From assembly GCA_036987155.1 (NCBI GenBank), contig BTXY01000003.1, positions 48,483-112,482 of the forward strand: a stretch of DNA of 64,000 nt, read 5' to 3'. The notes under the pieces were generated by a model. It had not been told where the DNA came from. It worked only from the letters and a program-made list of their open reading frames with translations, and ran no database searches. Positions 8,836 through 18,038 of the stretch are shown here, one piece after another. A program made the position numbers and the translations under genes. The DNA comes from Microsyncoccus archaeolyticus. GTDB taxonomy: Bacteria > Patescibacteriota > Minisyncoccia > Minisyncoccales > Minisyncoccaceae. Position 1 is the stretch's first letter. Every line of letters starts with the position of its first letter.

Positions 8836-9459
8836 ATGGAAATATTAAGCTTTAAAGAAGCCAAAGATATTCTTTTGAAATACAAGATGCCTTTTTGCCA
8901 GACAGAAATTTTTGATTCTTTAAGCAAAGCATTAACTTATGCAGAGGAAATAAAATTTCCCGTTGTTTTAAAGGCCTATGGTAAAAATATATTTCATAGA
9001 ACAGAGAAGAATGGTGTTGCAACCAATATTAAAACAAAAGAAGAGTTTAGGAATGAGTGGAATAATATTTATGATAATTCTAAGGAGATAGAGGGTATTT
9101 TAGTTCAAGAAATGGTTAAGGGAAAAGAATTTATAATTGGTATGAATAGGGACGAGCAGTTTGGTCCTGTTTTAATATTTGGAATGGGCGGAATTTATAC
9201 AGAATTGTATAAAGATGTTTCTTTGAGATTGCCTCCAGTCTCGAGAAAAGATATTTCAGATATGATAAGGGAAACAAAAGCATATGAAATTATAAGAGGA
9301 TTTAGGGGAGAAGCTATAGATGAAGAAAAAATGATTGATTTAATATTAAAATTATCAAATCTTTCACTCAAAGAAAGAAGAATTAAATCAATTGATTTCA
9401 ATCCTGTTATAGGAAACAAAAAAGAACTATTAATAGTTGATTTTAAGATTGTTGTATGA
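8836..9459 (+). CDS. acdB: ADP-forming acetyl-CoA synthetase, beta subunit (ATP-grasp)
   Basis: A 207-residue ATP-grasp_5 protein corresponding to the separate beta subunit of ADP-forming acetyl-CoA synthetase. Family marks are VVLKAYGKNIFHRTEKNGV, GILVQEMVKGKEFIIGMNRD, FGPVLIFGMGGIYTELYKD and the final IDFNPVI. With the alpha subunit it converts acetyl-CoA, ADP and phosphate into acetate and ATP, which is likely the main substrate-level ATP step after pyruvate in a fermentative CPR cell. It is coupled to the alpha gene by a 4-nt ATGA overlap. Confidence 0.88.
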   Translation: MEILSFKEAKDILLKYKMPFCQTEIFDSLSKALTYAEEIKFPVVLKAYGKNIFHRTEKNGVATNIKTKEEFRNEWNNIYDNSKEIEGILVQEMVKGKEFIIGMNRDEQFGPVLIFGMGGIYTELYKDVSLRLPPVSRKDISDMIRETKAYEIIRGFRGEAIDEEKMIDLILKLSNLSLKERRIKSIDFNPVIGNKKELLIVDFKIVV

Positions 9460-10790
9460 ATTTAGAAAACATACTCGACCCACAAAGTATTGCTATTATT
9501 GGTGCAAGCGGAGAACCCAAGACAGTTGGCATGGGCTTGGTTAATAACCTGATCGACAGTCAGAAAAAAGTTTATTACATCAACCCTTTTAAAGAAGAAG
9601 TTTTAGGTACTAAAACCTTTAAAAATATAAATGATGTTAAAGAAAAAATTGATTTAGCGATTATTGCTGTTCCGGCAAAAGTAGTATTAGAAGTATTAAA
9701 TGATTGCATTAATAAAAAAGTAAAAGGCATAATTGTAATATCTAGTGGTTTTGGAGAAACAGGAGAAAAAGGAAAAGAATTAGAAATTCAATTAAAAGAA
9801 TTAGCTGATAAAGCTAAGATTCCTTTAATCGGTCCTAATTGTTTGGGAATCATGAATCTTAATAAAGACCTTAATGCTTCTTTTGCACCCCTTACTCCTA
9901 AAAAAGGCAACATTGCTCTTGTTTCTCAGTCCGGAGCCCTTATAGACGCTTTAATTGATGTTAGCACTAAAACAAATCTAGGGTTTTCTAAGATTATTTC
10001 TTATGGTAACGAATCTCAAGTTGATCTACTTGAATTTCTTGAATACTTGAAAAAAGACAAAGAAACTAAAGTCATTCTTTTATACTTAGAAGGAGTAAAG
10101 GATGGTAAAAGATTTTTTGAGATTGCTAAAGATGTTTCTAAGGAAAAGCCAATTATTGTTTTGAAATCAGGAAAGAGCAAGCTAGGAGAAAAAGCAATAT
10201 CAACCCATACTGGTTCTTTAGCTGGAGGATATGATGTTTACAGGGCAGTTTTTAAACAAACAGGATTAATTGAGGTTGATTCGATTGAAGAATTATTAGA
10301 TGTTGGTAAAGCTTTATCATTTTTAAATAGGCCCAAAAAAGGAATTGGAATTATTACAAATGGTGGAGGACTAGGAGTGTTAGCTGTTGATTATTGTGAA
10401 AAATATGGAATAGAAATTAAAGAATTAAGCAAAGAAACAACTGAAAAATTAGACAAAGAACTAGAAAAAGTTTTAATTAAAAGAAATCCTTTAGATGTTT
10501 TAGGAGATGCTGATTCAGAAAGATATGAAATAGGAATAAAAAGTCTTTTAGAGCAAAAAGATATTAATACATTAGTTGTTATTCAGGCAATGCAAGTAAT
10601 GACAGATCCAGATAAAAATGCTAAAATTGTTGTAGAATTAAAAAAACAATTCCCCTTAAAAACAATTATTTGTTGTTTTGTAGGAGAAGGACTAGTTAAA
10701 AATGCAGTTGATTATTTAGAAGAAAATAATATTCCTAATTATTCTGATCCTAAAAGGGCAATCAAAGTAATCAAGGATTTGTGTTTATGA
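9456..10790 (+). CDS. acdA: ADP-forming acetyl-CoA synthetase, alpha subunit
   Basis: A 444-residue CoA-binding and ligase subunit. The N-terminal Rossmann domain begins IAIIGASGEPKTVG (CoA binding), followed by IGPNCLGI and ALVSQSGAL, typical of succinyl-CoA ligase-like enzymes. His251 in STHTGSLAGG is the residue expected to be phosphorylated. It works with the beta subunit directly upstream (4-nt overlap). Downstream, a 27-codon ORF overlaps its TGA stop. Whether acetate or another acid is preferred cannot be read from sequence. Confidence 0.9.
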   Translation: MNLENILDPQSIAIIGASGEPKTVGMGLVNNLIDSQKKVYYINPFKEEVLGTKTFKNINDVKEKIDLAIIAVPAKVVLEVLNDCINKKVKGIIVISSGFGETGEKGKELEIQLKELADKAKIPLIGPNCLGIMNLNKDLNASFAPLTPKKGNIALVSQSGALIDALIDVSTKTNLGFSKIISYGNESQVDLLEFLEYLKKDKETKVILLYLEGVKDGKRFFEIAKDVSKEKPIIVLKSGKSKLGEKAISTHTGSLAGGYDVYRAVFKQTGLIEVDSIEELLDVGKALSFLNRPKKGIGIITNGGGLGVLAVDYCEKYGIEIKELSKETTEKLDKELEKVLIKRNPLDVLGDADSERYEIGIKSLLEQKDINTLVVIQAMQVMTDPDKNAKIVVELKKQFPLKTIICCFVGEGLVKNAVDYLEENNIPNYSDPKRAIKVIKDLCL

Positions 10791-10870
10791 ATATTTTAGT
10801 ATTTCTTTTAGATTTAATCTTTATAATCTTTTTTTTAATATTATCATTAATAACGCTTTTCGGCGGTTAA
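10787..10870 (+). CDS. Putative 27-residue hydrophobic peptide
   Basis: A short frame begins at the ATGA overlap with acdA and ends at TAA 10868-10870. The product is almost wholly hydrophobic (MNILVFLLDLIFIIFFLILS then LITLFGG), a single predicted membrane helix. The ATGA overlap matches how true genes are joined here, and it fills the whole gap before ppsA. No homologue is known to me, so this may also be chance in AT-rich spacer. Confidence 0.4.
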   Translation: MNILVFLLDLIFIIFFLILSLITLFGG

Positions 10871-10883
10871 ATATATATTGCTT

Positions 10884-13241
10884 ATGAAAAATATTTTATG
10901 GTTTTCTGAATTAAGAAAAACAGATGTTAATGAGGTTGGAGGCAAAAGTGCATCTCTTGGAGAAATGTATTCAATGCTAACTCCGAAAGGAATCAATATT
11001 CCCAATGGTTTTTCAACTACTGCTCATGCATATTTAAGTTTTCTTGAGTACAATGGATTTGATAAAAAATTAAAGGAAATATTTTCTACTTTTAACCCTG
11101 ATGATTTGAGTAATCTTCAGGAAACAGGAAGAAAAGCAAGAAATTTGCTTTTATCTGGAAAGTTTCCTCCAGAATTAGAAAAGGAGATAGTCGAAGCTTA
11201 TGCAAAACTTTGCAAAGAATATGGTCCTAATTGTGATGTAGCAGTTAGATCTTCTGCTACTGCTGAAGACTCTGTTTCAGCTTCTTTTGCAGGACAACAC
11301 GAAACATATCTTAATATCAGAGGAAAGAAAGAAGTTTTAAAAGCAGTAATTAAATCGTTTTCGTCATTGTTTACTGACAGATCTATTTCATATAAGAATG
11401 AGAAAGGGTTTGATCAATTAGGAGTGTATTTAGCTTCTTGTGTTATGAAGATGGTTAGAAGCGATTCTTCTTCATCTGGAATAATGTTTACATTAGACAC
11501 TGAAACAGGATTTAAGGATGTTGTACATATTAGTTCCATATTTGGTGTGGGAGAACTAATTGTAAAAGGAAGAATCACTCCTGATGATTTTTATGTTTTT
11601 AAACCAACCCTTAAAAAAGGATTTAAATCAGTGATAATTAAAAATATTGGTAGAAAAACTAGAAAATATATTTATGGAACAGAGGGAGGATTAAAAGACG
11701 TGCCAACAACTAAAAAAGAAGAAAGCAGTTTTTCTTTAACAGAAGACGAAGTATTAACACTAGCAAAATGGGGGTGCATTGTTGAAGAGCATTATGGAAT
11801 TGCACAAGACATTGAATGGGCAAAGGACGGAAAAACAAAAAAGCTTTTTATTGTTCAGTCCCGTCCTGAAACAGTTCACAATGCTGGAGATAGTAATGTT
11901 TATGAAGAATATGAGATTGATATTAGTAGTGAGCCAATAGTAACGGGAATCGCTATTGGAGAAAAAATTGGTTCTGGAAGAGTTAGAGTAATATCAGATA
12001 TTAAAAAAATGAAAGAGTTTGAAGAAGGAGAGGTTTTGGTTACCAAGATGACTGATCCTGATTGGAATAGTATTATGGTTAAAGCATCGGCAATTATTAC
12101 CGATGAAGGAGGAAAGACATGTCATAGCGCAATTATTTCAAGAGAATTAGGTATCCCTTGTATTGTTGGTAGCAGAGATGCGACTAAAAAATTGAAAACA
12201 GGAATGAAAGTAACTGTTGATTGTACTCAAATGAAAGGAAGAGTGTTCAATGGAGAAATTCCTTTTAATGTCAAGAAATATGATTTAAAAGAAATTCCTT
12301 CTCTTCCAATGAAAATAATGCTTAATATTGGAACACCAGAATCAGCATTTAAGTCATCGTTTTTACCTGTTTCTGGAGTAGGATTAGCAAGAGAAGAATT
12401 TATTATCGCTGAAAAAATAAAAGCTCATCCTTTAGCCTTGGTTCATTTTAATAAACTAAAGTCAAAGATGTCTAAAGAAGAGATATCTAAAATTGAAGAC
12501 TTAACAGTTGGATATAAAAACAAAACAGATTTCTATATCAATGAACTATCAGAAGGAATAAGTCAAATAGGAGCAGCTTTTTATCCAAAACCAGTAATTG
12601 TTAGATTTTCTGATTTCAAAAGCAATGAATATAATAACCTAATTGGAGGAAAATATTTTGAGGACGAAGAATCTAATCCAATGATTGGTTTTAGGGGTGC
12701 ATGTAGATATGTTGATCCTAAATTTCAGCCAGCTTTTGAGTTAGAATGCAAAGCAATTAAAAAAGCTAGAGAAATATTTGGATTAACTAATATTGCTGTT
12801 ATGGTTCCTTTTTGCAGAACAGTAGAAGAAGGAAAAAAGGTAAGAGAGCTAATGAAAGAATTTGGTTTAAAAGATAGTTCTTTAAAGGTTTACGTTATGT
12901 GTGAGATTCCTTCGAATGTAATTTTAGCAAATAAATTTTTAAATGTTTTTGATGGAATGAGTATTGGATCAAACGATTTAACTCAGTTAGTTTTAGGATT
13001 AGACAGGGATAATGGTAAAATAGCATATGTTGGTAATGAAAAGAACGAAGCAGTAATGAAATTAATAAAAGAAGTGATTAAAAAGTGCAAGCAACATAGA
13101 AAATATTGTGGTATTTGCGGACAAGCTCCTTCTGATTATCCTGAATTTGCCAAGTTTTTAATGAAAGAGGGGATTGAAAGTGCATCTCTTAATCCAGATA
13201 CAGTTATTAAGACAATATTAAAGTTGACTAACAAGCTTTAA
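10884..13241 (+). CDS. ppsA: Phosphoenolpyruvate synthase
   Basis: A 785-residue pyruvate, water dikinase that interconverts pyruvate + ATP and PEP + AMP + phosphate. The N-terminal ATP-grasp domain has VGGKSASLGEM (18-28) and VRSSATAEDSVSASFAGQ (121-138). The swivelling phosphohistidine is His414 in GGKTCHSAIISRELGIPC. The C-terminal PEP barrel has SIGSNDLTQ and the catalytic-Cys loop YCGICGQAPSDYPEF. I start at ATG 10884; the TTG two codons earlier is less likely. In cells with eno, gap and ACD it could run either way. Its TAA overlaps the next pseudopilin by 1 nt. Confidence 0.93.
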   Translation: MKNILWFSELRKTDVNEVGGKSASLGEMYSMLTPKGINIPNGFSTTAHAYLSFLEYNGFDKKLKEIFSTFNPDDLSNLQETGRKARNLLLSGKFPPELEKEIVEAYAKLCKEYGPNCDVAVRSSATAEDSVSASFAGQHETYLNIRGKKEVLKAVIKSFSSLFTDRSISYKNEKGFDQLGVYLASCVMKMVRSDSSSSGIMFTLDTETGFKDVVHISSIFGVGELIVKGRITPDDFYVFKPTLKKGFKSVIIKNIGRKTRKYIYGTEGGLKDVPTTKKEESSFSLTEDEVLTLAKWGCIVEEHYGIAQDIEWAKDGKTKKLFIVQSRPETVHNAGDSNVYEEYEIDISSEPIVTGIAIGEKIGSGRVRVISDIKKMKEFEEGEVLVTKMTDPDWNSIMVKASAIITDEGGKTCHSAIISRELGIPCIVGSRDATKKLKTGMKVTVDCTQMKGRVFNGEIPFNVKKYDLKEIPSLPMKIMLNIGTPESAFKSSFLPVSGVGLAREEFIIAEKIKAHPLALVHFNKLKSKMSKEEISKIEDLTVGYKNKTDFYINELSEGISQIGAAFYPKPVIVRFSDFKSNEYNNLIGGKYFEDEESNPMIGFRGACRYVDPKFQPAFELECKAIKKAREIFGLTNIAVMVPFCRTVEEGKKVRELMKEFGLKDSSLKVYVMCEIPSNVILANKFLNVFDGMSIGSNDLTQLVLGLDRDNGKIAYVGNEKNEAVMKLIKEVIKKCKQHRKYCGICGQAPSDYPEFAKFLMKEGIESASLNPDTVIKTILKLTNKL

Positions 13242-14104
13242 TGAATAAATCATTCACGTTAATAGAGATACTAGTGGTAATAATTGTAGTAGGAATCCTT
13301 TCTTCCTTTATTCTCGTTGGAATGAGTTCAATATCAGAAAGTGCTAATATTGCTAAATCTAAGGCTTTTTCTGATTCACTCAGAAATTCTTTATTAACTA
13401 ACCTTGTTTCAGAGTGGAAACTAGACGAAGGAACAGGAACTACTGCCTATGACTCTTGGGGAACCAACAATGGAACTCTAACTAACGGACCTACATGGGT
13501 TACTTCTGGTTGTGTGTCAAACAACTGTCTTTCCTTTGATGGGACGGATGATTATATTAGTATCAATCCTTTTTCTCTTTCTGGAGATAAGCTTACATTT
13601 GAATTTTGGTTAAAATGTTCTCAGCAGTCTTATCACCAAACAATTCTAGGAGATGGTTCACAAAGTAATACGGTGGGATATATTTTTATATACAGGGAAT
13701 CAACTGGAAGAGCTATACTTTTTCAATTTGCTGATGGAACAGCTTGGAGATATGTTAGTTCTGGTAATTTTTTTATAGGATCAGAAAACGTATTAGTCCA
13801 TTTAACAATAACTTCTGATTACACAAATAGGATTATTAAGTTTTATAAAAACGGTGTTCTTTTTTCTCAACCCGTAGTATCTTATCCAATGCTTTTTCCT
13901 TCCGTTTCTAGAACAAGATATTTGGGATCTTATAATTCAGGAAGCCATAGATTCAATGGTTTAATGGATGATATCCGAATTTATAATGATATTGTTTCTT
14001 CTTTGAAAATAAAACAAAATTATTATTCTGGCTTGAATAATTTAATTGTTAGAGATAATATAAACAATGAAGAATATACAAATAAATTAATGGCAATAAA
14101 ATAA
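13241..14104 (+). CDS. Type IV pseudopilin fused to a LamG-like domain
   Basis: A 287-residue protein with the prepilin signal NKSFTLIEILVV, Glu5 and a hydrophobic helix (residues ~4-28). After a short helical stalk, residues ~57-255 form a LamG/concanavalin-like sandwich: LVSEWKLDEGTGTTAYDSWG, CLSFDGTDDYI, FEFWLKCS and LMDDIRIYND are characteristic of the LamG_3 family, which binds sugars or matrix. It shares architecture but not sequence with the pseudopilin behind gap. The start codon overlaps the stop of ppsA by 1 nt (TAATG). Confidence 0.87.
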   Translation: MNKSFTLIEILVVIIVVGILSSFILVGMSSISESANIAKSKAFSDSLRNSLLTNLVSEWKLDEGTGTTAYDSWGTNNGTLTNGPTWVTSGCVSNNCLSFDGTDDYISINPFSLSGDKLTFEFWLKCSQQSYHQTILGDGSQSNTVGYIFIYRESTGRAILFQFADGTAWRYVSSGNFFIGSENVLVHLTITSDYTNRIIKFYKNGVLFSQPVVSYPMLFPSVSRTRYLGSYNSGSHRFNGLMDDIRIYNDIVSSLKIKQNYYSGLNNLIVRDNINNEEYTNKLMAIK

Positions 14105-14106
14105 AT

Positions 14107-15096
14107 ATGTTTGATATAATTACATTCGGTTCAGCAACTTGGGATATATCTCTTAAAATCTCACCTAAAAGAGTAAAAGATGAGGCTGATTTAATATTAG
14201 ACAGAGGGATATTCTTTAATCTTGGATCAAAAATAGACGTTGATGATATGTATTTTAGCTTTGGTGGAGGTGGAATTAATACAGGAACGTCTTTTAAAAA
14301 TCAAGGGTTTAAAGTGGCTTATTGTGGTTCGGTTGGAGACGATATTCCTGGTAGAGAAATAATAGAATATTTGAAAAATAATAAAATTGATTATTCTCTT
14401 GTTGTTAAAAAAGAAAAACCGACAAATAATTCCGTTATATTCCACATTTACAATGAAGACAGAACTGTTTTAGCTTATAGGGGAGCATCAGAGCTATTAA
14501 GTAAAAACGACATTAATTTTGATAAATTAAAAGCCTCTTGGTTCTATTTAGCACCCTTATCAGGAAAATTAAGTTTTATGACAGAGGAGATTGTTAATTT
14601 TGCTAAAAAACAGGGAATCAAGGTTTTAATTAATTTTGGAAATTCTCAATTAAAAATGAGCAAGAGTAAATTAAAGAACATATTAAATAAATCAGACATT
14701 CTCTTGCTAAACAAAGAAGAAGCAGCTTTTTTAACTAAAGTTAAATACGAAAAAGAAGAAGAAATAATTAAAGAGATTAATAAATTACACAAAGGAATAA
14801 ATGTAATAACCAAAGGAGAAGAAGGTGTAGTTGTTTCAGATGGAAAACATATTTACGAAGCTAAGTTAAAAAGATTTAAGATTGTTGACAAAACAGGTGC
14901 AGGGGATTCTTTTGGTTCGGGATTTCTTTCGGGTTTTATTAAATCAAAAGGAGATATTGAATGCGCAATAAAGTTTGGATTGGTTAATTCTAAAAATTGT
15001 TTACTAGTAAAGGGGGCAACTAATGGACTATTAAAAGAAGAAGATAATTATTTAATTGCTAGGGAGAATATAAAGATTGAGACAAGGTATATTTAA
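14107..15096 (+). CDS. PfkB-family carbohydrate/nucleoside kinase
   Basis: A 329-residue ribokinase-fold kinase. The N-terminal GGGGINTG (53-60) and C-terminal GAGDSFGSGF (264-273, catalytic base Asp267) are the two PfkB signatures. The lid region around NSVIFHIYNEDRTVLAYRGAS binds the sugar. Substrate may be ribose, fructose, adenosine or similar; specificity is not readable. It follows the pseudopilin by 2 nt and ends a likely operon; the next gene has its own promoter. Confidence 0.88.
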   Translation: MFDIITFGSATWDISLKISPKRVKDEADLILDRGIFFNLGSKIDVDDMYFSFGGGGINTGTSFKNQGFKVAYCGSVGDDIPGREIIEYLKNNKIDYSLVVKKEKPTNNSVIFHIYNEDRTVLAYRGASELLSKNDINFDKLKASWFYLAPLSGKLSFMTEEIVNFAKKQGIKVLINFGNSQLKMSKSKLKNILNKSDILLLNKEEAAFLTKVKYEKEEEIIKEINKLHKGINVITKGEEGVVVSDGKHIYEAKLKRFKIVDKTGAGDSFGSGFLSGFIKSKGDIECAIKFGLVNSKNCLLVKGATNGLLKEEDNYLIARENIKIETRYI

Positions 15097-15100
15097 ACAC

Positions 15101-15129
15101 TTGCCAGAGAAAAAAATAAATTGTATAAT
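15101..15129 (+). promoter_or_regulatory. Sigma70-type promoter
   Basis: TTGCCA (15101-15106), 17-nt spacer, TATAAT (15124-15129). About 20 nt of A/T-only leader separate the expected start point from the ATG at 15156; no Shine-Dalgarno-like sequence is present. Confidence 0.75.
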
Positions 15130-15155
15130 CAATATATAATAATATATAAATTATT

Positions 15156-15617
15156 ATGAGCAGAAGAAAAGCGTTTTATACTATATTGTTTATACTTTTA
15201 ATTTTTTCTGTTATCTTTTATTTCTATGCAATGAGTAAAATATCTAAGCCCATAGATTATGATGAATTATCTATTGTTACGAGTAAGCAAGAATATAGTG
15301 CTGAAGAAAAAGCAGTAATTACTATTGAAAACAATTCTGAAAAGAAAGCATGTTTTTCTTCTTGCTATCCTTTTTACGTCCAAATACAAAATCCAGAAAA
15401 AAAGTTTTACAATTATGAAGAATGTCCGTATGAAGATATTGCTAATATATGCATTGATCCTTATCAAAAGAAATCGTTTGAAATTGATTTAAAGGGTCAA
15501 GCAATGATAGTCCCTGCAGATTATCGTCTTGTAGTGTCTGCTTGTTTGAGTTGTAATTTAGGAGACGCATTTAAAAGAGAAGAATTCTTTTTTTCTAATG
15601 AATTTAGAGTAAAATAA
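15156..15617 (+). CDS. Membrane-anchored Ig-like extracytoplasmic protein
   Basis: A 153-residue protein of unknown function. Residues ~6-26 form one membrane helix after a positively charged start (MSRRKAF), so the rest should face outside. The outer part resembles a beta-sandwich of the BsuPI/intracellular-proteinase-inhibitor-like type (YSAEEKAVITIENNSEKK, DPYQKKSFEIDL, VPADYRLVVSA) and has six Cys that could form disulfides (CFSSC, CPYEDIANIC, CLSC). It lies 1 nt before rplY. The fold assignment is inference. Confidence 0.7.
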   Translation: MSRRKAFYTILFILLIFSVIFYFYAMSKISKPIDYDELSIVTSKQEYSAEEKAVITIENNSEKKACFSSCYPFYVQIQNPEKKFYNYEECPYEDIANICIDPYQKKSFEIDLKGQAMIVPADYRLVVSACLSCNLGDAFKREEFFFSNEFRVK

Positions 15618-15618
15618 T

Positions 15619-16236
15619 ATGTTAAAAATAGAAGCAAAAATAAGAAATAATAAACATGTTGATGAGGGAAACGTTCCTGCAGTTCTTTATGGTCCGGGAC
15701 TGGAAAATATTATTCTTCAAGTAGAAAAGAATGCTTTTGATAAGGTTTTTAAAGAAGCAGGAGAAACATTAATTGATTTAAAAGTTGGGGAAAAGGTTTA
15801 TTCTGTTCTAATTTATGATACACAAAAACATCCTTATACTGGTGAATTAATTCATATTGATTTTTACCAGCCAAACCTTAAAGAAGAAGTAGAGACCGAA
15901 GTTCCTTTAGAAATAGAGGGTGAAGCACCAGCAGTTAAAAATCTTGGAGGAACTTTAATTACCAACATTAAAGAATTGAGCGTTAAGGCTTTGCCAAAAG
16001 ACTTGCCAAATAAAATTAAGATTAATGTAGACAATCTGAATACTTTTGAAGATTTTATTCTTGTTAAAGATATAAAAATGCCAACAGGAGTTGTGGTGTT
16101 AGATAATCCAGAAGAAATAGTGGTTCAGGTGGTTGAACCAGAAAAAGTAGAGGAAGAGCTTGCTAAGCCGTTGGAAGAAAAATTGCCAGAAGTTGTAGAA
16201 AAGAAAGAGGAGGCAAAGCAAGAAGAGGAAAAATAA
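15619..16236 (+). CDS. rplY: 50S ribosomal protein L25 (Ctc/TL5 type)
   Basis: A 205-residue long-form L25 that binds 5S rRNA. The N-terminal L25 domain includes NVPAVLYGPGLEN and HPYTGELIHIDFYQPN; the C-terminal TL5 beta domain covers ~95-185 (VETEVPLEIEGEAPAVKNLGG, LPNKIKINVDNL). It ends with a Glu/Lys-rich tail of ~25 residues. The start context is AAAATAAT-ATG, fully A/T and complementary to the 16S tail. The family is normally general stress- or ribosome-associated. Confidence 0.93.
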   Translation: MLKIEAKIRNNKHVDEGNVPAVLYGPGLENIILQVEKNAFDKVFKEAGETLIDLKVGEKVYSVLIYDTQKHPYTGELIHIDFYQPNLKEEVETEVPLEIEGEAPAVKNLGGTLITNIKELSVKALPKDLPNKIKINVDNLNTFEDFILVKDIKMPTGVVVLDNPEEIVVQVVEPEKVEEELAKPLEEKLPEVVEKKEEAKQEEEK

Positions 16237-16249
16237 TTTATTAATTCAA

Positions 16250-17671
16250 ATGTTCAGTTTTTTAAAAAGTAAAATCATTATTCTATTATTTGTATTAGGA
16301 TTTTTTATCCCAGTTTTTACTTTGGCTGAATATGATTTGGAGAAATTATGTGAATCTGGCGGATGGGAAACAGAATGTAACAATTTATCTCAAAAAGAGT
16401 GTGAGAATCTATGCAATCAGTGTCTTGATTATTTAAATCAAAAAGCAGCTAAAGTACAACAGGAAATATCAGAAACAGGGCAAAAGAAAACAACTCTTCA
16501 AAATCAAATTACAACTCTGAATAAAAAAATTAAAGACATTGATTATCAAATATATCAATCAAACATATCTATTAAGAGTTTGGGTTTTCAAATAGATGAT
16601 ACGGAAAAATCAATAGGTGAAACATCTTTAAGTGTTGAAGATCAAAGGAAAAAAGTAGCAGAAATTTTGAGGGCAGTTGAGAAAGAAGATAAAAAACCGT
16701 TTTTCGAGATATTAATTTCTAGCGAAAGCCTGTCTGATTTTTTTGATAATTTAATTTATTTAGAAACACTAAGCGCGAAAAATAGAGAAGTATTGTCAAA
16801 CCTTCAGGATCTTGAAAGCAGTTTAAGAACAAAAAAGGTAAATTTAGAAGAAGAAACAGATGAATTAAAAAATTTAGTTATTGTTCAGGCGATTAAAAAA
16901 GAAGAAAGTGCAAAAATAAAAGAAGAAAGACAGTATTATTTAAATTTAACTGAAAAAGAATATCAAGCCAAACTTCAAGAAAAAAGTGCAATAGATAAAC
17001 AAGCAGCAGAAATTAGTCAAAGAATATTCGAACTTATTGGAGTCAAAGAGGGGGGAATTGAGTTTGGAGAAGCAGTTGAAATAGCAAAGTCAGTTGAGAA
17101 AATAACAGGAGTAAGAGCAGCTTTTCTTTTAGCTATAATTCATCAAGAATCATATAATAAGGGTAAGTTTGGAGGAAATGTTGGACAATGTTATGTTACT
17201 AATTTTACAACTGGATCAGGAACTGATTTAAAGGGCAATCCAAAAACTAGAGTTATGAGTCCTACAACTCAAATTCAATTGTTTATACAATTAACTAAAG
17301 ATTTAGGAATGGAAGCAACAAAAACAGCAGTTTCCTGCTGGTTGCCACTTTATTCAAAAGGAGTTCCTTATGGATGGGGAGGAGCAATGGGTCCCGCACA
17401 ATTTATTCCTTCTACCTGGAATGCATATAGGAAGAGCGTGGAAGCTGTTACTGGTAGACCTGCTAATCCTTGGAATATTAATGATGCCTTTTTAGCTTCA
17501 GGCTTTTTATTAAGAGATAATGGAGCGGCAAGTAATGAGTTTAGAGCAGCAATGATGTATTTTTCTGGTGCATCATGGACAAAGCAAGAAGAGTTTTATG
17601 GAAGAAGCGTTGTTGCTAAAGCAGCAGAATTTGCTAAAGATATTGCAATATTAGAACAAGCTCAAAAATAA
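16250..17671 (+). CDS. Secreted coiled-coil murein hydrolase with lytic transglycosylase domain
   Basis: A 473-residue exported protein. A signal peptide (hydrophobic residues ~8-26, ending VFTLAEY) precedes a Cys-containing segment and a long coiled coil (~60-265) like PcsB/CwlO or EnvC-type regulators. The C-terminal ~190 residues are an SLT_2/MltB-like transglycosylase: LLAIIHQESYNKG holds the candidate catalytic Glu and GGAMGPAQFIPSTW is the characteristic substrate-groove motif. It should cleave peptidoglycan strands during growth or division. A bidirectional terminator separates it from the convergent gene. Confidence 0.85.
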   Translation: MFSFLKSKIIILLFVLGFFIPVFTLAEYDLEKLCESGGWETECNNLSQKECENLCNQCLDYLNQKAAKVQQEISETGQKKTTLQNQITTLNKKIKDIDYQIYQSNISIKSLGFQIDDTEKSIGETSLSVEDQRKKVAEILRAVEKEDKKPFFEILISSESLSDFFDNLIYLETLSAKNREVLSNLQDLESSLRTKKVNLEEETDELKNLVIVQAIKKEESAKIKEERQYYLNLTEKEYQAKLQEKSAIDKQAAEISQRIFELIGVKEGGIEFGEAVEIAKSVEKITGVRAAFLLAIIHQESYNKGKFGGNVGQCYVTNFTTGSGTDLKGNPKTRVMSPTTQIQLFIQLTKDLGMEATKTAVSCWLPLYSKGVPYGWGGAMGPAQFIPSTWNAYRKSVEAVTGRPANPWNINDAFLASGFLLRDNGAASNEFRAAMMYFSGASWTKQEEFYGRSVVAKAAEFAKDIAILEQAQK

Positions 17672-17672
17672 G

Positions 17673-17702
17673 AAGAAGCAGATTAATTTGTTTCTGCTTC
17701 TT
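17673..17702. terminator. Bidirectional intrinsic terminator
   Basis: A 10-bp inverted repeat, AAGAAGCAGA (17673-17682) with TCTGCTTCTT (17693-17702), lies between the convergent transglycosylase and unknown genes. A-runs before it serve the minus strand. Confidence 0.65.
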
Positions 17703-18024
17703 TGATAAGTTTTGATGCATCATTAATGAGCATCATAATAAACCTTTCTCTATCTTGAGGGGAGAAATATCCATCAAGTATGATTTTTTTGCTTCCATCA
17801 GGGGATAGCTCTTGATGAATGTCGTTCACAATCTGACCCATCTGGCTGTACCAGGCAAGGGGCATTTTTTGTGTACATATTTTTCCCTCAACAAAGTCTA
17901 AAATTTCTTTTAGCACCCTGTAGTGATAAAGAGAAGGATCTTCGATAGAGGCTTTGTGAGTTACCTCTGGCCTAATGGAATCAATGCTTGATTCCATTTT
18001 TTTGATAGCGATTCCAACGTACAA
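17683..18024 (-). CDS. Hypothetical protein, 113 residues
   Basis: I do not recognise this protein. It is soluble, mixed alpha-helical, with a conserved-looking C-terminus (SPQDRERFIMMLINDASKLI). A longer frame reaches back into prfA, but a TTG at 18024 is preceded by AGAGGTGAT, a strong Shine-Dalgarno-like sequence, and by its own promoter, so I start there. An SD is unusual in this genome, whose 16S lacks an anti-SD, and the codons use more C/G than the neighbours, which hints at import. It lies downstream of prfA on the same strand. Confidence 0.6.
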   Translation of the reverse strand: MYVGIAIKKMESSIDSIRPEVTHKASIEDPSLYHYRVLKEILDFVEGKICTQKMPLAWYSQMGQIVNDIHQELSPDGSKKIILDGYFSPQDRERFIMMLINDASKLIKEAETN

Positions 18025-18038
18025 TTTAATCACCTCTA

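Noticed and set aside
3270..10790. Possible UGA recoding (Gly), as in Gracilibacteria or SR1
   Set aside because: TGA ends ftsZ, acdB, acdA, alaS and serS exactly at overlaps with the next gene, so it acts as a stop.
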